Assembly (NCBI RefSeq): GCF_000429865.1
Contig: NZ_AUCR01000001.1
Span: 496,001-560,000, forward strand
DNA: 64,000 nt
From: Cucumibacter marinus DSM 18995
Lineage (GTDB): Bacteria > Pseudomonadota > Alphaproteobacteria > Rhizobiales > Devosiaceae
Direction: 5' to 3'
The translations under genes and the position numbers were made by a program. This document shows, piece after piece, positions 53,522 through 62,791 of this stretch. The first letter of the stretch is position 1. Every line of letters starts with the position of its first letter. A model generated the notes under the pieces. The model saw nothing but the letters and a program-made list of their open reading frames with translations. It had not been told where the DNA came from and made no database searches.

Positions 53522-53596
53522 CGTCACCACCCGACTTGTTCGGGTGGTCCATCTGGCCGCCTCCCATGGAACACCCGGATGAACCGGGTGATGACG
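53522..53596. repeat. Intergenic palindromic repeat, copy 2
   Basis: A 75-base element with ends CGTCACCACCCG and CGGGTGATGACG, almost perfectly inverted, and an inner hairpin ACCACCCGA-CTTGT-TCGGGTGGT. It matches the copy at 50283-50356 in ends and hairpin. It lies in the 255-base gap between recO and the ABC-F gene, where I see no gene. Confidence 0.75.
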
Positions 53597-53654
53597 GTGG
53601 AGAGAGTTGGAACGTCCAGACCGAGTATCTCACCTCATCCTGACTTGCCGGGGG

Positions 53655-55469
53655 TCACGAGCCTTCGAGCTCTTCGCGCAGGATTTCGAGCTCCAGCCAT
53701 TGCTGTTCGGCTTCTTCGAGTTCCGTCTGCAGCGCGGCGTGGGCCTTCGAGGTCTTGTCGAAGCCTTCGGGGTCCTTGCGGTAGAAGTCGGGGTCGGCGA
53801 GCCGACGTTCGGCTTCCGCAATCTCGACCTCGATTGTCTGCATTCGCGCCGGCAGGGTTTCGAGAGCGTGCTTTTCCTTGAAGGAGAGCTTTCGCTTTGG
53901 CTTGGGCGCACTGGGTGCCTGGGCTGGCTTGGACACTGGTTTGGCCGCTTCGGCCTGTTTCACGGGTTTTTTCGAGACACCGCCACCGCGCTGGGCGACC
54001 ATGTCGGAGTATCCGCCGGCATATTCGGTGAATTGGCCCTGGCCCTCCGCCATGATGATCGAAGTCGCCACCCGGTCGAGAAAGTCGCGGTCATGGCTGA
54101 CGACGATCACAGTGCCCTTGTAGTCGGCGACCAGTTCTTCGAGCAGATCGAGCGTTTCGAGGTCCAGGTCGTTGGTCGGTTCGTCGAGCACCAACAGGTT
54201 TGAAGGCAACGAGAGGATTCGAGCCAGCGCCACCCTCGCCCGTTCGCCGCCAGATAACACGCCGATGGGGGTGCCTGCCTGTTCGGGCGCAAACAGGAAA
54301 TCCTTCATGTAGGCGATGACGTGCTTGCTGCCGCCAGCGACTTGGACAAGGTCCGTACCCCCGCCAGTGAGCGCATCCTTGAGCGTGATGTCGGGGTTGA
54401 GAGCGGCGCGGCGCTGGTCGATATGCGCCAGCTCGATCGACGCGCCGAGCTTGATGGTGCCCGCATCGGGTTCAATCTGGCCGGTCAGGAGCTTGATCAA
54501 CGTGGTCTTGCCGGCGCCGTTCGGACCGACCACACCGATGCGATCGCCGCGCATGACCCGGATCGAGAAGTCCTCGACGATTTGCTGGCCGTCGAATGCT
54601 TTTGAAAGGTGTTCGGCGTCAATGACGATGGCGCCCGAGGACCTGCCCTCGGTCACGGCCATGGAGACATTACCCTGTGGCCCACGATAATCGCGCCGCT
54701 GCTGGCGCAGCTTGTTGAGATCGCCCAGCCGCCTGACATTGCGCTTGCGTCTTGCGGTCACGCCGTAGCGCAGCCAGTGCTCCTCGCGCACGATCTGCCG
54801 ATCGAGCTTGTGCTGAGCGGTTTCCTCTTCTTCAAGGGTCTTGTCACGCCAGGCCTCGAACCCGGCGAAACCCTCATTGAGTTCGCGGGCGATCCCGCGG
54901 TCGAGCCAGACGGTCTTGCGGGTCAGCTCTGTGAGGAAGCGCCGGTCGTGGCTGATCAGGACCAGCGCCGACTTCATCGATCGGAGCTCGGCTTCGAGCC
55001 ATTCGATGGCCGGAAGGTCGAGATGGTTGGTCGGTTCATCGAGCAGCAGCACTTCGGGTTCGGGTGCCAGCGCGCGGGCGAGCGCGGCGCGGCGAGCCTC
55101 CCCACCCGAAAGCGTTGCCGGGTCGGCGCTGCCATCCAACCCGAGTTCGCCAATGAGATAGGGCACGCGGTAGGGATCGTGACCGACCGTCATTGCACCT
55201 TCCACGAAGTCCGCGACGTTTTGATAGCCGGTCAGATCCGGTTCCTGCGGCAGGTATTGGGTCGTCGTGCCGGGTTTGAGAAAACGCTCGCCGCCATCGG
55301 GTTCGATCAGGCCGGCAGCAATCTTCATCAGGGTCGATTTGCCCGAGCCATTGCGGCCCACCAGCGCGATGCGGTCGCCCGCATGGACGCTGAGTTCGGC
55401 ACCATCGAGCAGTTTCTGGGTGCCGATGGTGAGTTCGATTCCGGCGAGGGTGAGAAGCGGCGGGGCCAT
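53655..55469 (-). CDS. uup: ABC-F family ATPase, Uup type
   Basis: A 604-residue soluble protein with two ABC domains (Walker A GRNGSGKST and GPNGAGKTT; signatures LSGGEARRA and LSGGERARV; Walker B LLLDEPTNHLD and LVLDEPTNDLD) and no membrane part. A basic linker and a C-terminal coiled coil of ~90 residues (ETLPARMQTIEVEIAEAERR) mark the Uup subgroup, which binds DNA or ribosomes and limits transposon excision in E. coli. The ATG at 55469 starts the homology. Confidence 0.9.
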   Translation of the reverse strand: MAPPLLTLAGIELTIGTQKLLDGAELSVHAGDRIALVGRNGSGKSTLMKIAAGLIEPDGGERFLKPGTTTQYLPQEPDLTGYQNVADFVEGAMTVGHDPYRVPYLIGELGLDGSADPATLSGGEARRAALARALAPEPEVLLLDEPTNHLDLPAIEWLEAELRSMKSALVLISHDRRFLTELTRKTVWLDRGIARELNEGFAGFEAWRDKTLEEEETAQHKLDRQIVREEHWLRYGVTARRKRNVRRLGDLNKLRQQRRDYRGPQGNVSMAVTEGRSSGAIVIDAEHLSKAFDGQQIVEDFSIRVMRGDRIGVVGPNGAGKTTLIKLLTGQIEPDAGTIKLGASIELAHIDQRRAALNPDITLKDALTGGGTDLVQVAGGSKHVIAYMKDFLFAPEQAGTPIGVLSGGERARVALARILSLPSNLLVLDEPTNDLDLETLDLLEELVADYKGTVIVVSHDRDFLDRVATSIIMAEGQGQFTEYAGGYSDMVAQRGGGVSKKPVKQAEAAKPVSKPAQAPSAPKPKRKLSFKEKHALETLPARMQTIEVEIAEAERRLADPDFYRKDPEGFDKTSKAHAALQTELEEAEQQWLELEILREELEGS

Positions 55470-55550
55470 GGAAAACCGGTGTGAGAAATACCGCGCCCCG
55501 TGTAGCGCGGCAGCCGGGATACCGACAAGGGGCAACTCGTCCCTGGATCG

Positions 55551-56231
55551 TTAAGGCGCAGAGGTTTCCGATGGCTTCGGCCCCGAGACCATCCAGCCGG
55601 CGACGGCCAATGCGAGCACCGCGCCGATCAACTGGCAGACCACAAAGGCCGGCACGTCATTAGGGCGGATGCCCGAAAAGGTGTCGGTCAGTCCCCGCGC
55701 CAGGGTCACGGCGGGATTGGCAAAGCTCGTCGAAGCGGTAAACCAGTAGGCGGCGGTGATGTAGAGACCGACCGCGACCGGTACCGCGGCGGGCCGTGCC
55801 TTGAGGGTTGCAAGGATAGTGAAAACGAGCCCGAACGTCGCCACCGCCTCGGCAAACCATTGGCCTGCCCCGCTGCGCGCGGTCTGCGACGCCATGAACA
55901 AGGGTTCGGCAAACATCGCGTGCGCCGCCAGCACACCCGCCACCGCACCGATGACCTGCGCCGCGACGTAGAACCCGGCCTCGGACCAGACCAGCTCCCG
56001 GCGCAAGGCGAAGACCAGGGTGACCGCGGGATTGAAATGCGCACCCGAAACCGGCCCCAGCATTGTGATCAACACGATGAGGATGGCGCCGGTGGGTAGC
56101 GTATTGCCCAGGAGCGCCAGGCCTACACTGCCACCAGACAACCGGTCGGCCATGATGCCTGACCCGACGACCGTCGCGAGCAGAAAGGCCGTGCCGAGCG
56201 CTTCGGCGCCGAGTTTGCGAGTCATATCCAT
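55551..56231 (-). CDS. aqpS: Aquaporin/aquaglyceroporin AqpS-like arsenite channel
   Basis: A 226-residue MIP channel with six transmembrane segments and both NPA boxes: SGAHFNPAVTL and SFANPAVTLARG, the latter with the filter arginine. It follows arsC by three bases. In Sinorhizobium meliloti AqpS in an ars operon lets arsenite made by ArsC leave the cell, replacing ArsB; the same role is inferred here. Confidence 0.88.
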   Translation of the reverse strand: MDMTRKLGAEALGTAFLLATVVGSGIMADRLSGGSVGLALLGNTLPTGAILIVLITMLGPVSGAHFNPAVTLVFALRRELVWSEAGFYVAAQVIGAVAGVLAAHAMFAEPLFMASQTARSGAGQWFAEAVATFGLVFTILATLKARPAAVPVAVGLYITAAYWFTASTSFANPAVTLARGLTDTFSGIRPNDVPAFVVCQLIGAVLALAVAGWMVSGPKPSETSAP

Positions 56232-56234
56232 GGG

Positions 56235-56744
56235 TTATGCGGAGGTCTTGCCGATATCCTCGAGGCTCTTTTTCAGCGTCAGCTTGTCGAGGGAACCGAT
56301 GGGCAGATTGGTGAAGATCGAAATGCGGGTGTCGAGCATGCGAAAGGCGTCCGCGAAGGCAAGGGCGATTTCCGCCTCGCTGCCCGTCGCGGCTGCGGGA
56401 TCGGGTACGCCCCAATGGGCCGACATGGGCTGGCCGGGCCAGATGGGACAGGTTTCCTTGGCCGCGCTGTCACAGACCGTGAAAACGAAGTCCATTTTCG
56501 GTGCATCGGGGCCGGCGAACTCTTCCCAGCTCTTCGAGCGCGCGAAGCCGGTATCGAAATTCATCTTTTTGAGCAGCGCGATCGCATGGGGATTGACCTC
56601 GCCTGTCGGCTGCGAGCCGGCAGAAAACGCGTTGAAACGGCCTTGCCCGTGGCGGGTGAGACTGGCTTCGGCAAGGATCGAACGGGCGGAATTGCCCGTG
56701 CACAGAAACAGCACGTTGTAGGGCGCGTCAGCAGCGTCGGTCAT
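56235..56744 (-). CDS. arsC: Arsenate reductase, LMW-PTP type
   Basis: A 169-residue reductase turning arsenate into arsenite. The P-loop is LFLCTGNSARS (Cys-x5-Arg), and the relay cysteines are in FTVCDSAAKETCPIWPG, as in thioredoxin-coupled ArsC. A C-terminal extension of ~30 residues follows. The start overlaps the arsR end by 17 bases. Confidence 0.92.
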   Translation of the reverse strand: MTDAADAPYNVLFLCTGNSARSILAEASLTRHGQGRFNAFSAGSQPTGEVNPHAIALLKKMNFDTGFARSKSWEEFAGPDAPKMDFVFTVCDSAAKETCPIWPGQPMSAHWGVPDPAAATGSEAEIALAFADAFRMLDTRISIFTNLPIGSLDKLTLKKSLEDIGKTSA

Positions 56745-57099
56745 CTCGATTTCCAGAGTTTTGGCCAGGTGTGATGCAGGAGAGATCGTTGATCAGCGGC
56801 ACACAGAGTTCTGGCCGGCCATTACAGCAATCCTGCAAAAGATAGGCGATAAGCCCGCGAATTGTGGAAAGCTCCGCGCGATAGCGGATGGAACGCCCTT
56901 GCCGCTCGCCGTCGATCAGCCCGGCGCGGGCCAGAATCGCGAGGTTCGTCGAGGTTGTGTTCTGCAGCGCGCCTGTCTGCACCGCCACATCGGTGGCCGC
57001 CAGCCCGTCTTCGCCTGCTGCGACAAGCTCGCGCAAAATGTCGAGCCGCCCCTCATGGGCGAGCGCGGACAAAACATCGAGTGCGTCTTTCTTTTCCAT
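56728..57099 (-). CDS. arsR: ArsR-family arsenic-responsive repressor
   Basis: A 123-residue winged-helix repressor: LSALAHEGRLDILRELV, VQTGALQNTTSTNLAILARAGLI (recognition helix) and ERQGRSIRYRAEL. Candidate arsenite-binding cysteines are near the C-terminal side (LLQDCCNGRPELC), not in the E. coli helix site, as in several alphaproteobacterial ArsRs. The ATG lies three bases from an imperfect palindrome and has no ribosome site, so the message may be leaderless or start further in. Confidence 0.9.
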   Translation of the reverse strand: MEKKDALDVLSALAHEGRLDILRELVAAGEDGLAATDVAVQTGALQNTTSTNLAILARAGLIDGERQGRSIRYRAELSTIRGLIAYLLQDCCNGRPELCVPLINDLSCITPGQNSGNRDDRRC

Positions 57100-57101
57100 A
57101 T

Positions 57102-57117
57102 ATCTAGATTTCTCGAT
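57102..57117. promoter_or_regulatory. Candidate ArsR operator
   Basis: ATCTAGATTTCTCGAT is a 16-base imperfect palindrome (ATCnAGA/TCTnGAT, 12 of 16 symmetric), immediately before the arsR ATG. The placement would occlude transcription start. Confidence 0.6.
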
Positions 57118-57237
57118 TTATCTCAACACGTCAAGCCAAAATCAAAAAATCCGGGCCATTAACGCGAAATTTAGCGGATCGCGTCACTTTCGAGGGCTAT
57201 TCCTCCCCGTTTTGCGGGCAGTCTTTGGGGTCAGGAT

Positions 57238-59901
57238 TTGATCAAGGCATTCAAAAGCTTGTTGGCGTTTGTTGCGAGGCCGAGCTACATCCCGGCGCTG
57301 ATCACCCTGTTCGTGGTGATTGCAGCAGGGGTCTATTCCGACCGCCAGAACGTTGAAGCTTACCGCCATAACCAGCGCCACGACGTCAGCGACAAGCTGA
57401 ACAGCGTGCGTTCGGATATGGAGGACCTGCTCAACACCAACATCCATCTGGCTTGGGGCCTTGTGGGGGCAATCGCCGCCGAACCCCAGTTGAATCAGCC
57501 CCGTTTCGAGCGCCTTGCCCGCAGCATCCTGCGCCAGAATTCGGGCATAAGGCACATCGCCGTCGCACCCGATCTGGTGGTCCGATACATCTATCCGCTC
57601 AAGGGCAACGAGGCTGCTGTCGGGCTCGATTACCGTGCCAATGACGAGCAGCGCGATGCCGCGCTCAAGGTGCGCTATTCGGGTGAAGCCATGATGGCCG
57701 GCCCGATCAAACTCGTTCAGGGCGGCGATGCCTTTGTGGTGCGCTATCCCGTCTTTGTCGAGAATAGCGGAAAAACACAGTTCTGGGGCCTGGTCGCGTC
57801 CGTCATCGATATCGACAAGGTCTATCGCGAGGCAGGTCTGCTTGACCCCGAGCTCGGCATCGACATCGCGATAACGGGCAATCCGGCAATCGACGAAGGC
57901 GATCGCGTCTTTTTCGGAAACGAAAACGTCGTTACCGGCAACCCGGTCAAGGGCGTAATCGGCCTGCCGACCGGCTCGTGGACCATGTATGCCAAGCCCA
58001 AGACCGGCTGGCACACCCTGCCGCCCTATATCTGGGGTTTACGCGCCATCATCCTGATCGCGGGCATTGCTGTTGTGCTCCCGATCCTGGTTACCGGCCA
58101 TCTCGTTGAGGAACGCTGGCTGCATATCCGCGAACTGCGCCGGCGAGAGGCTCAACTGCAACGCCTCTCCTATCGGCTGGAGATGGCGCTTGACGCTTCA
58201 AAGGTCGGAGTGTGGGAGTACGAACTCGACACCGGTGCCCTGGTCTGGGACGACCGGATGAACGAACTCTACGGCCTTCCCCTCGACGGCGGCGCGCGCA
58301 GCTATCGCCACTGGCGGGCAGCGCTGCACCCCGACGATCTCGAGCAGGCCGAAGCCGACTTCCGCAACTCGCTTGAGACCCATCAGCGCTATCACTCCCA
58401 GTTCCGCGTGCTGCTGAAGGACGGGCGCGTGCGCCATATCCGGGCGATAGCGGAGATCTATGTGGATCCTGAAGGCCCGACGCGCCTTGTCGGGGTCAAT
58501 TGGGACGTGACCGCCGACATGGCGCTCAACCAGGACCTCAAGCGCGCCAAGGCCCTCACCGAAGCCAGGAACTCAGAACTCGAAGCCGCCAAGGCGCGCA
58601 TCGAGCACGACGCCTTGCATGATGCGCTGACCGGGCTGCCCAATCGCCGTTTCCTCGATGAAATGCTCGAGTTTCACGCCAGCGAGTGTGCCGCCCGGGG
58701 CGGCCGCCTGGCGGTCTTGCATATCGACCTCGATCGCTTCAAGCAGATCAACGACACGCTCGGCCACGCGGCCGGTGATGCCATGCTGATCCATGCCTCG
58801 GAGGTCCTCAAGTCCAATATTCGGGAAAGCGATTTCGTCGCGCGCATCGGGGGCGATGAATTCGTCGTCGTTTGCCGCTCGATGAAGAGCGTCGCCAATG
58901 TCGAAGGGCTCGCCGAACGCGCCATCGAGCAGATGAGACGCCCGGTACAATATGAGGGACATGAATGCCGCACCGGTATCTCGGTCGGCATTGCGGCGCA
59001 GGAAGGTGATGACATCGATCCCAAGCGGTTGCTGATCAATGCCGATATCGCCCTTTACCGCGCAAAGAGCCGGGGCCGGAACCGTTTCGAGGTGTTCACC
59101 GAAGCCCTGCAGGCCGAAATCGTTTTCCAGAAACACCGCGCTGACGACATTCTCATCGGTCTCGAGCAGCAGCAATTCGTGGCCTATTATCAGCCCCAGA
59201 TCTGCGCCCGGACCTTCGACATTGCCGGCTTCGAGGCTCTCGCCCGCTGGAAGCACCCCGCTGAAGGGGTTCTCACACCCGACAAGTTCCTGGGCATTGC
59301 CGAAGAGCTCAACGTGGTGGCGACCATTGACGGCCAGATTCTCGAGCAGTCCATCGAAGATAGTGCGCGCTGGCGCAATCTCGGCTTCGAGATCCCCAAG
59401 GTCTCGGTCAATGTGTCTGCCCGACGGCTGCATGATGAGCGGTTGATCGCCAGCCTGCGCGAGCTGGATTTCAAGCCGGGTACGGTCTCGTTCGAACTGG
59501 TTGAATCGATTTTCCTGGACGAGCGCGACGAAGTGGTCGGCTGGAATATCGATCAGCTCAATGATCTGGGTATCGACATCGAAATCGACGATTTCGGCAC
59601 CGGCCACGCCTCAATCATTTCGCTTTTGCAGATCAAACCGAAGCGGCTGAAGATCGATCGGCGGTTCGTGACCCCCATTGTCGAGCATCCGGGCCAGCGG
59701 CACCTTGTCGAATCCATCGTCGAGATCGGCAAGTCACTGAACATCGAAGTGGTCGCGGAAGGTGTCGAGACCATGGAGCATGCCCGTATTCTGAGCGATC
59801 TCGGTTGCGACACGCTGCAGGGCTACGTCTTTGCCCGCCCGATACCGGCGGAGATGGTGCCCGATTTCCTCACCCAGGAGACCTGGCGCAAAGCGTCCTG
59901 A
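57238..59901 (+). CDS. CHASE-like/PAS/GGDEF/EAL c-di-GMP enzyme
   Basis: An 887-residue membrane protein starting at TTG (GGGG seven bases upstream). TM1 ~15-32, a CHASE-type periplasmic sensor (~45-255), TM2 ~264-284, PAS ~315-430, GGDEF ~455-615 with RESD I-site and intact RIGGDEF, and EAL ~630-880 with FEALARWKHP, ELVES, IDDFGTGHAS and KIDRRF. Both cyclase and phosphodiesterase sites look intact, so the net direction is unknown. It is monocistronic and converges on era with a 15-base gap. Confidence 0.92.
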   Translation: MIKAFKSLLAFVARPSYIPALITLFVVIAAGVYSDRQNVEAYRHNQRHDVSDKLNSVRSDMEDLLNTNIHLAWGLVGAIAAEPQLNQPRFERLARSILRQNSGIRHIAVAPDLVVRYIYPLKGNEAAVGLDYRANDEQRDAALKVRYSGEAMMAGPIKLVQGGDAFVVRYPVFVENSGKTQFWGLVASVIDIDKVYREAGLLDPELGIDIAITGNPAIDEGDRVFFGNENVVTGNPVKGVIGLPTGSWTMYAKPKTGWHTLPPYIWGLRAIILIAGIAVVLPILVTGHLVEERWLHIRELRRREAQLQRLSYRLEMALDASKVGVWEYELDTGALVWDDRMNELYGLPLDGGARSYRHWRAALHPDDLEQAEADFRNSLETHQRYHSQFRVLLKDGRVRHIRAIAEIYVDPEGPTRLVGVNWDVTADMALNQDLKRAKALTEARNSELEAAKARIEHDALHDALTGLPNRRFLDEMLEFHASECAARGGRLAVLHIDLDRFKQINDTLGHAAGDAMLIHASEVLKSNIRESDFVARIGGDEFVVVCRSMKSVANVEGLAERAIEQMRRPVQYEGHECRTGISVGIAAQEGDDIDPKRLLINADIALYRAKSRGRNRFEVFTEALQAEIVFQKHRADDILIGLEQQQFVAYYQPQICARTFDIAGFEALARWKHPAEGVLTPDKFLGIAEELNVVATIDGQILEQSIEDSARWRNLGFEIPKVSVNVSARRLHDERLIASLRELDFKPGTVSFELVESIFLDERDEVVGWNIDQLNDLGIDIEIDDFGTGHASIISLLQIKPKRLKIDRRFVTPIVEHPGQRHLVESIVEIGKSLNIEVVAEGVETMEHARILSDLGCDTLQGYVFARPIPAEMVPDFLTQETWRKAS

Positions 59902-59916
59902 CACCCTGCTCCGGCA

Positions 59917-60834
59917 CTACTGCGGAAAATCGAGCCCCATTTCGCGATACCGGCTTGGATCGTCGGCCCATTTCTCGCGCACCTTGACGAAAAGAAACAG
60001 GTGTACCGGCGTTTCGAACAGGTCGGTCAGCTCGCCGCGCGCTTCGGCGCCGATCTGCTTGATGGTCTGCCCGCCCTTGCCCAGCACGATCTTCTTGTGA
60101 CTGTCACGGGTGACATAGATCACCAGATCGATCTTGTAGGACCCGTCCTTGCGGACCTCGAAATTCTCGGTCTCGACAGTCGCCGCATAGGGAATTTCCT
60201 GGTGAATGCGCAGGAACAGCTTCTCACGTACGACTTCGGCAGCGGTCAGCGCCAGCGACAGATCAGACAGCTGATCCTCAGGAAACAGCCACGGGCTCAG
60301 CGGCATCGACGCAGCGCAATGGGCGACGAAATCGGATACGCCCTCCCCTTTCAGCGCCGAGATCATGAAGGTGTCGGTGAATTCGACCTTTTCGTTGAGC
60401 GCAGCGGCAAGCGCCAGGAGCGTCTCGCGCTTCACCCGGTCGATCTTGTTGAGTACCAGGGTCTTCGGACGCGCGGACTTTGCCAGCGGCTCAAGCAGCG
60501 CTTCGACATCGGGCGCCAGACCCTTCTCGGCGTCAACGATCAGTGCCACGCGGTCGGCGTCTTCCGCGCCTGCCCAGGCGGACTGCACCATGGCGCGGTC
60601 CAGCCGGCGCTTGGGTTTGAAGATCCCCGGGGTATCGACATAGACGATCTGCGTCTCGTCGAGCGTGACGACGCCGCGGATCTGGGTGCGGGTGGTTTGC
60701 GCCTTGTGCGTGACGATCGACACCTTGGTGCCGACCAGCGCGTTCAGCAGGGTCGATTTGCCGGCATTGGGCGCTCCGACCAGCGCCACGAAACCGCAGC
60801 GGGTCGGCTCAGCCCCGGATTGAGGGCTGCTCAT
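59917..60834 (-). CDS. era: GTPase Era
   Basis: Ribosome-associated GTPase for 16S rRNA maturation, 305 residues. G1 is VGAPNAGKST, then G3 DTPG and G4 NKID; the C-terminal KH domain has VLGKGGQTIKQIG. The ATG at 60834 gives an ATGA overlap with the rnc stop and is preferred over a start five codons upstream. Confidence 0.97.
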   Translation of the reverse strand: MSSPQSGAEPTRCGFVALVGAPNAGKSTLLNALVGTKVSIVTHKAQTTRTQIRGVVTLDETQIVYVDTPGIFKPKRRLDRAMVQSAWAGAEDADRVALIVDAEKGLAPDVEALLEPLAKSARPKTLVLNKIDRVKRETLLALAAALNEKVEFTDTFMISALKGEGVSDFVAHCAASMPLSPWLFPEDQLSDLSLALTAAEVVREKLFLRIHQEIPYAATVETENFEVRKDGSYKIDLVIYVTRDSHKKIVLGKGGQTIKQIGAEARGELTDLFETPVHLFLFVKVREKWADDPSRYREMGLDFPQ

Positions 60835-61541
60835 GAGGTCTTCTTCCACACTTTCTCCCGGACAAGGAACTGCTCGGCGGCTTCGTGCTCGGCGATCTTT
60901 TTGGATCGTCCGAGTGCCCGTACGGGGGCGAACCCTTCAAGCGCAATCTCGATGGTGAATTCGGGCGCATGGTCAGGGCCGGAGCGACTGACCTCGACAT
61001 AGGCCGGCGGCTCAAGCCCCCGGGACTGCGCCCATTCCTGCAAGGTCGTTTTGGCATCGCCACGTTGTGCGAGCCCGATGGAGAGCCATTGTTCGAAGCG
61101 TTTCTCGACAAAGCGCCGCGCAGGTTCGATACCCGCATCGAGATAAATGGCGCCGATCAGGCCCTCACAGACGTCACCAAGAATGGCGTCCTTGTCGGCA
61201 CCACCCGAACGGGCCTCGCTATCGCCGAGATGCAGGTATTCGCCGAGCTGCAATTCGCGGGCGACTGCGGCACAGCTCTCCTTGCGCACCACTGCGTTGA
61301 GCGAACGCGACAGATCACCTTCATTGGCCTTGGGGAAGCGCCGGATCAGCGCTTCGGCCACCACAAGGCCGAGCACGCGGTCACCGAGAAACTCGAGCCG
61401 TTGATAGGATTTGGCAGTGCGGCGGGACGGAGCGACAGCGCTTGAATGGGTCAGCGCCTGTTCGAACAAGGCGCGGTCGGCGAAGCGGTGACCGATGGCC
61501 TCCTCAAGCGCCGCAAGGCTGTCGATTTCCGTATCCATCAA
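60831..61541 (-). CDS. rnc: Ribonuclease III
   Basis: Double-strand RNA endonuclease, 236 residues. The signature RLEFLGDRVLGLVVAE holds the catalytic carboxylates (with GDVCEGLIGAIYLD); the C-terminal dsRNA-binding domain runs from TTLQEWAQSRG to AAEQFL. It overlaps lepB and era by four bases each, giving a tight lepB-rnc-era unit. Confidence 0.97.
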   Translation of the reverse strand: MMDTEIDSLAALEEAIGHRFADRALFEQALTHSSAVAPSRRTAKSYQRLEFLGDRVLGLVVAEALIRRFPKANEGDLSRSLNAVVRKESCAAVARELQLGEYLHLGDSEARSGGADKDAILGDVCEGLIGAIYLDAGIEPARRFVEKRFEQWLSIGLAQRGDAKTTLQEWAQSRGLEPPAYVEVSRSGPDHAPEFTIEIALEGFAPVRALGRSKKIAEHEAAEQFLVREKVWKKTS

Positions 61542-62341
61542 TCATAGACCGAGGTGAACATCCGGTCCCAGCGCACATTGCCCGGCCACATCCAGACAAA
61601 CCAGGGATTGATATTGTCCTTGATCGAGAAGAAGCGGACCTCGGCCTTGCCGACCAGATTGTCGAAGGGCACGAAGCCGACCGCGGATAGCACACGGCTG
61701 TCCTGCGAGCGGTCGCGATTGTCGCCCATCATGAAGAACTGGCCTTCGGGAACGATGTATTCCTGGGTGTTGTCGAGCGCCGCCGTATCGGAAATCTCCT
61801 GAACGATGTAGCTCACGCCGTTCGGCAGGGTTTCGCGATATTTGATGACCGGGAGCGTGGTGTTGAAGCTGTCGGTATCGGTCGTGCGCTCGACCATTTC
61901 GCGCTCGACCATTTCGCCATTGATGAACAACCGGCCCTGCTTCATCTGGATGCGGTCGCCCGGCAGGCCGATCACGCGCTTGATGTAATTGTCGTCCTGC
62001 GGCACCGGCTTGAACACGGCAATATCGCCGCGATTCGGCTCATTGCCGAAGATCCGGCCCTCGAACGGGATGATGCCCATCGGCAGCGAATAGCGGCCAT
62101 AGCCATAGGTGAACTTGGAGGCGAGCACATAGTCGCCGATCATCAGGTTCGGCTGCAGCGAGGCTGTCGGAATCGAAAAGGGCTGATAGGCGAAGCTGCG
62201 GAAGATCAATGCGATCAGGAGCGCCTGGATGACGACGACGATCGTCTCGCGCAGCTCGCTTTTCTTCTTGGCGGGCTTGGCGGCCTTGCTGGCGAGCTTT
62301 TCCTGCTCGCGGCGTTTCGCCTTGTCGTCGGTCGAGGCCAT
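61538..62341 (-). CDS. lepB: Signal peptidase I
   Basis: Membrane serine protease removing signal peptides, 267 residues. One N-terminal transmembrane helix (TIVVVIQALLIALIFRSF) is followed by FSIPTASLQP with the catalytic Ser, YIKRVIGLPGD with the catalytic Lys, and MGDNRDRSQDSR. The usual SMxPTL box reads SLQPNL, a mild deviation. AAGGGAC precedes the ATG. Confidence 0.95.
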   Translation of the reverse strand: MASTDDKAKRREQEKLASKAAKPAKKKSELRETIVVVIQALLIALIFRSFAYQPFSIPTASLQPNLMIGDYVLASKFTYGYGRYSLPMGIIPFEGRIFGNEPNRGDIAVFKPVPQDDNYIKRVIGLPGDRIQMKQGRLFINGEMVEREMVERTTDTDSFNTTLPVIKYRETLPNGVSYIVQEISDTAALDNTQEYIVPEGQFFMMGDNRDRSQDSRVLSAVGFVPFDNLVGKAEVRFFSIKDNINPWFVWMWPGNVRWDRMFTSVYD

Positions 62342-62371
62342 GGGAAGTCCCTTTGTTTCTCGGGTAGTCGA

Positions 62372-62791
62372 TTATGCCGCCGGGCCGCCCGGGTCAACCG
62401 GCAAGGCCTCGATGATGACAAAGGCCTGGGCCATGCCATAGTCGTCGGTGATGCTAACATGGATATGGGGCACGTGTCCGGAAGGAACAAGGCGATGCAG
62501 CATGCGCTGGGCGCCGTTGGTGAGCTGCATTGTCGGCTTGCCGCTGGGCAGGTTCACCACTCCCATATCGCGCCAGTAGACCCCGTGGGACAGCCCAGTG
62601 CCGAGCGCCTTGGCGCAGGCCTCCTTGGCCGCGAACCGCTTGGCATAAGAGGCCGCGCGGGCGCGGCGGCGATCCGACTTGTTCCGCTCGATTTCGGTGA
62701 AGCAGCGATAGGTAAAGCGCTCGCCATATTGCTCGAGCACTCGCTCGAGCCGGGCGATGTCACACAGATCGTTGCCGAGCCCGATGATCAT
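62372..62791 (-). CDS. acpS: Holo-[acyl-carrier-protein] synthase
   Basis: Transfers phosphopantetheine to ACP. 139 residues with the magnesium site [11 protein letters not shown] (Asp8) and [14 protein letters not shown], the family signature. The ATG overlaps the pyrE stop by four bases. Next gene lepB is 30 bases downstream. Confidence 0.96.
   Translation of the reverse strand: MIIGLGNDLCDIARLERVLEQYGERFTYRCFTEIERNKSDRRRARAASYAKRFAAKEACAKALGTGLSHGVYWRDMGVVNLPSGKPTMQLTNGAQRMLHRLVPSGHVPHIHVSITDDYGMAQAFVIIEALPVDPGGPAA

Noticed and set aside
50283-53596. Two similar repeats as a CRISPR array
   Set aside because: Copies are 3.2 kb apart with genes between them and are themselves palindromic; no regular spacers or cas genes.
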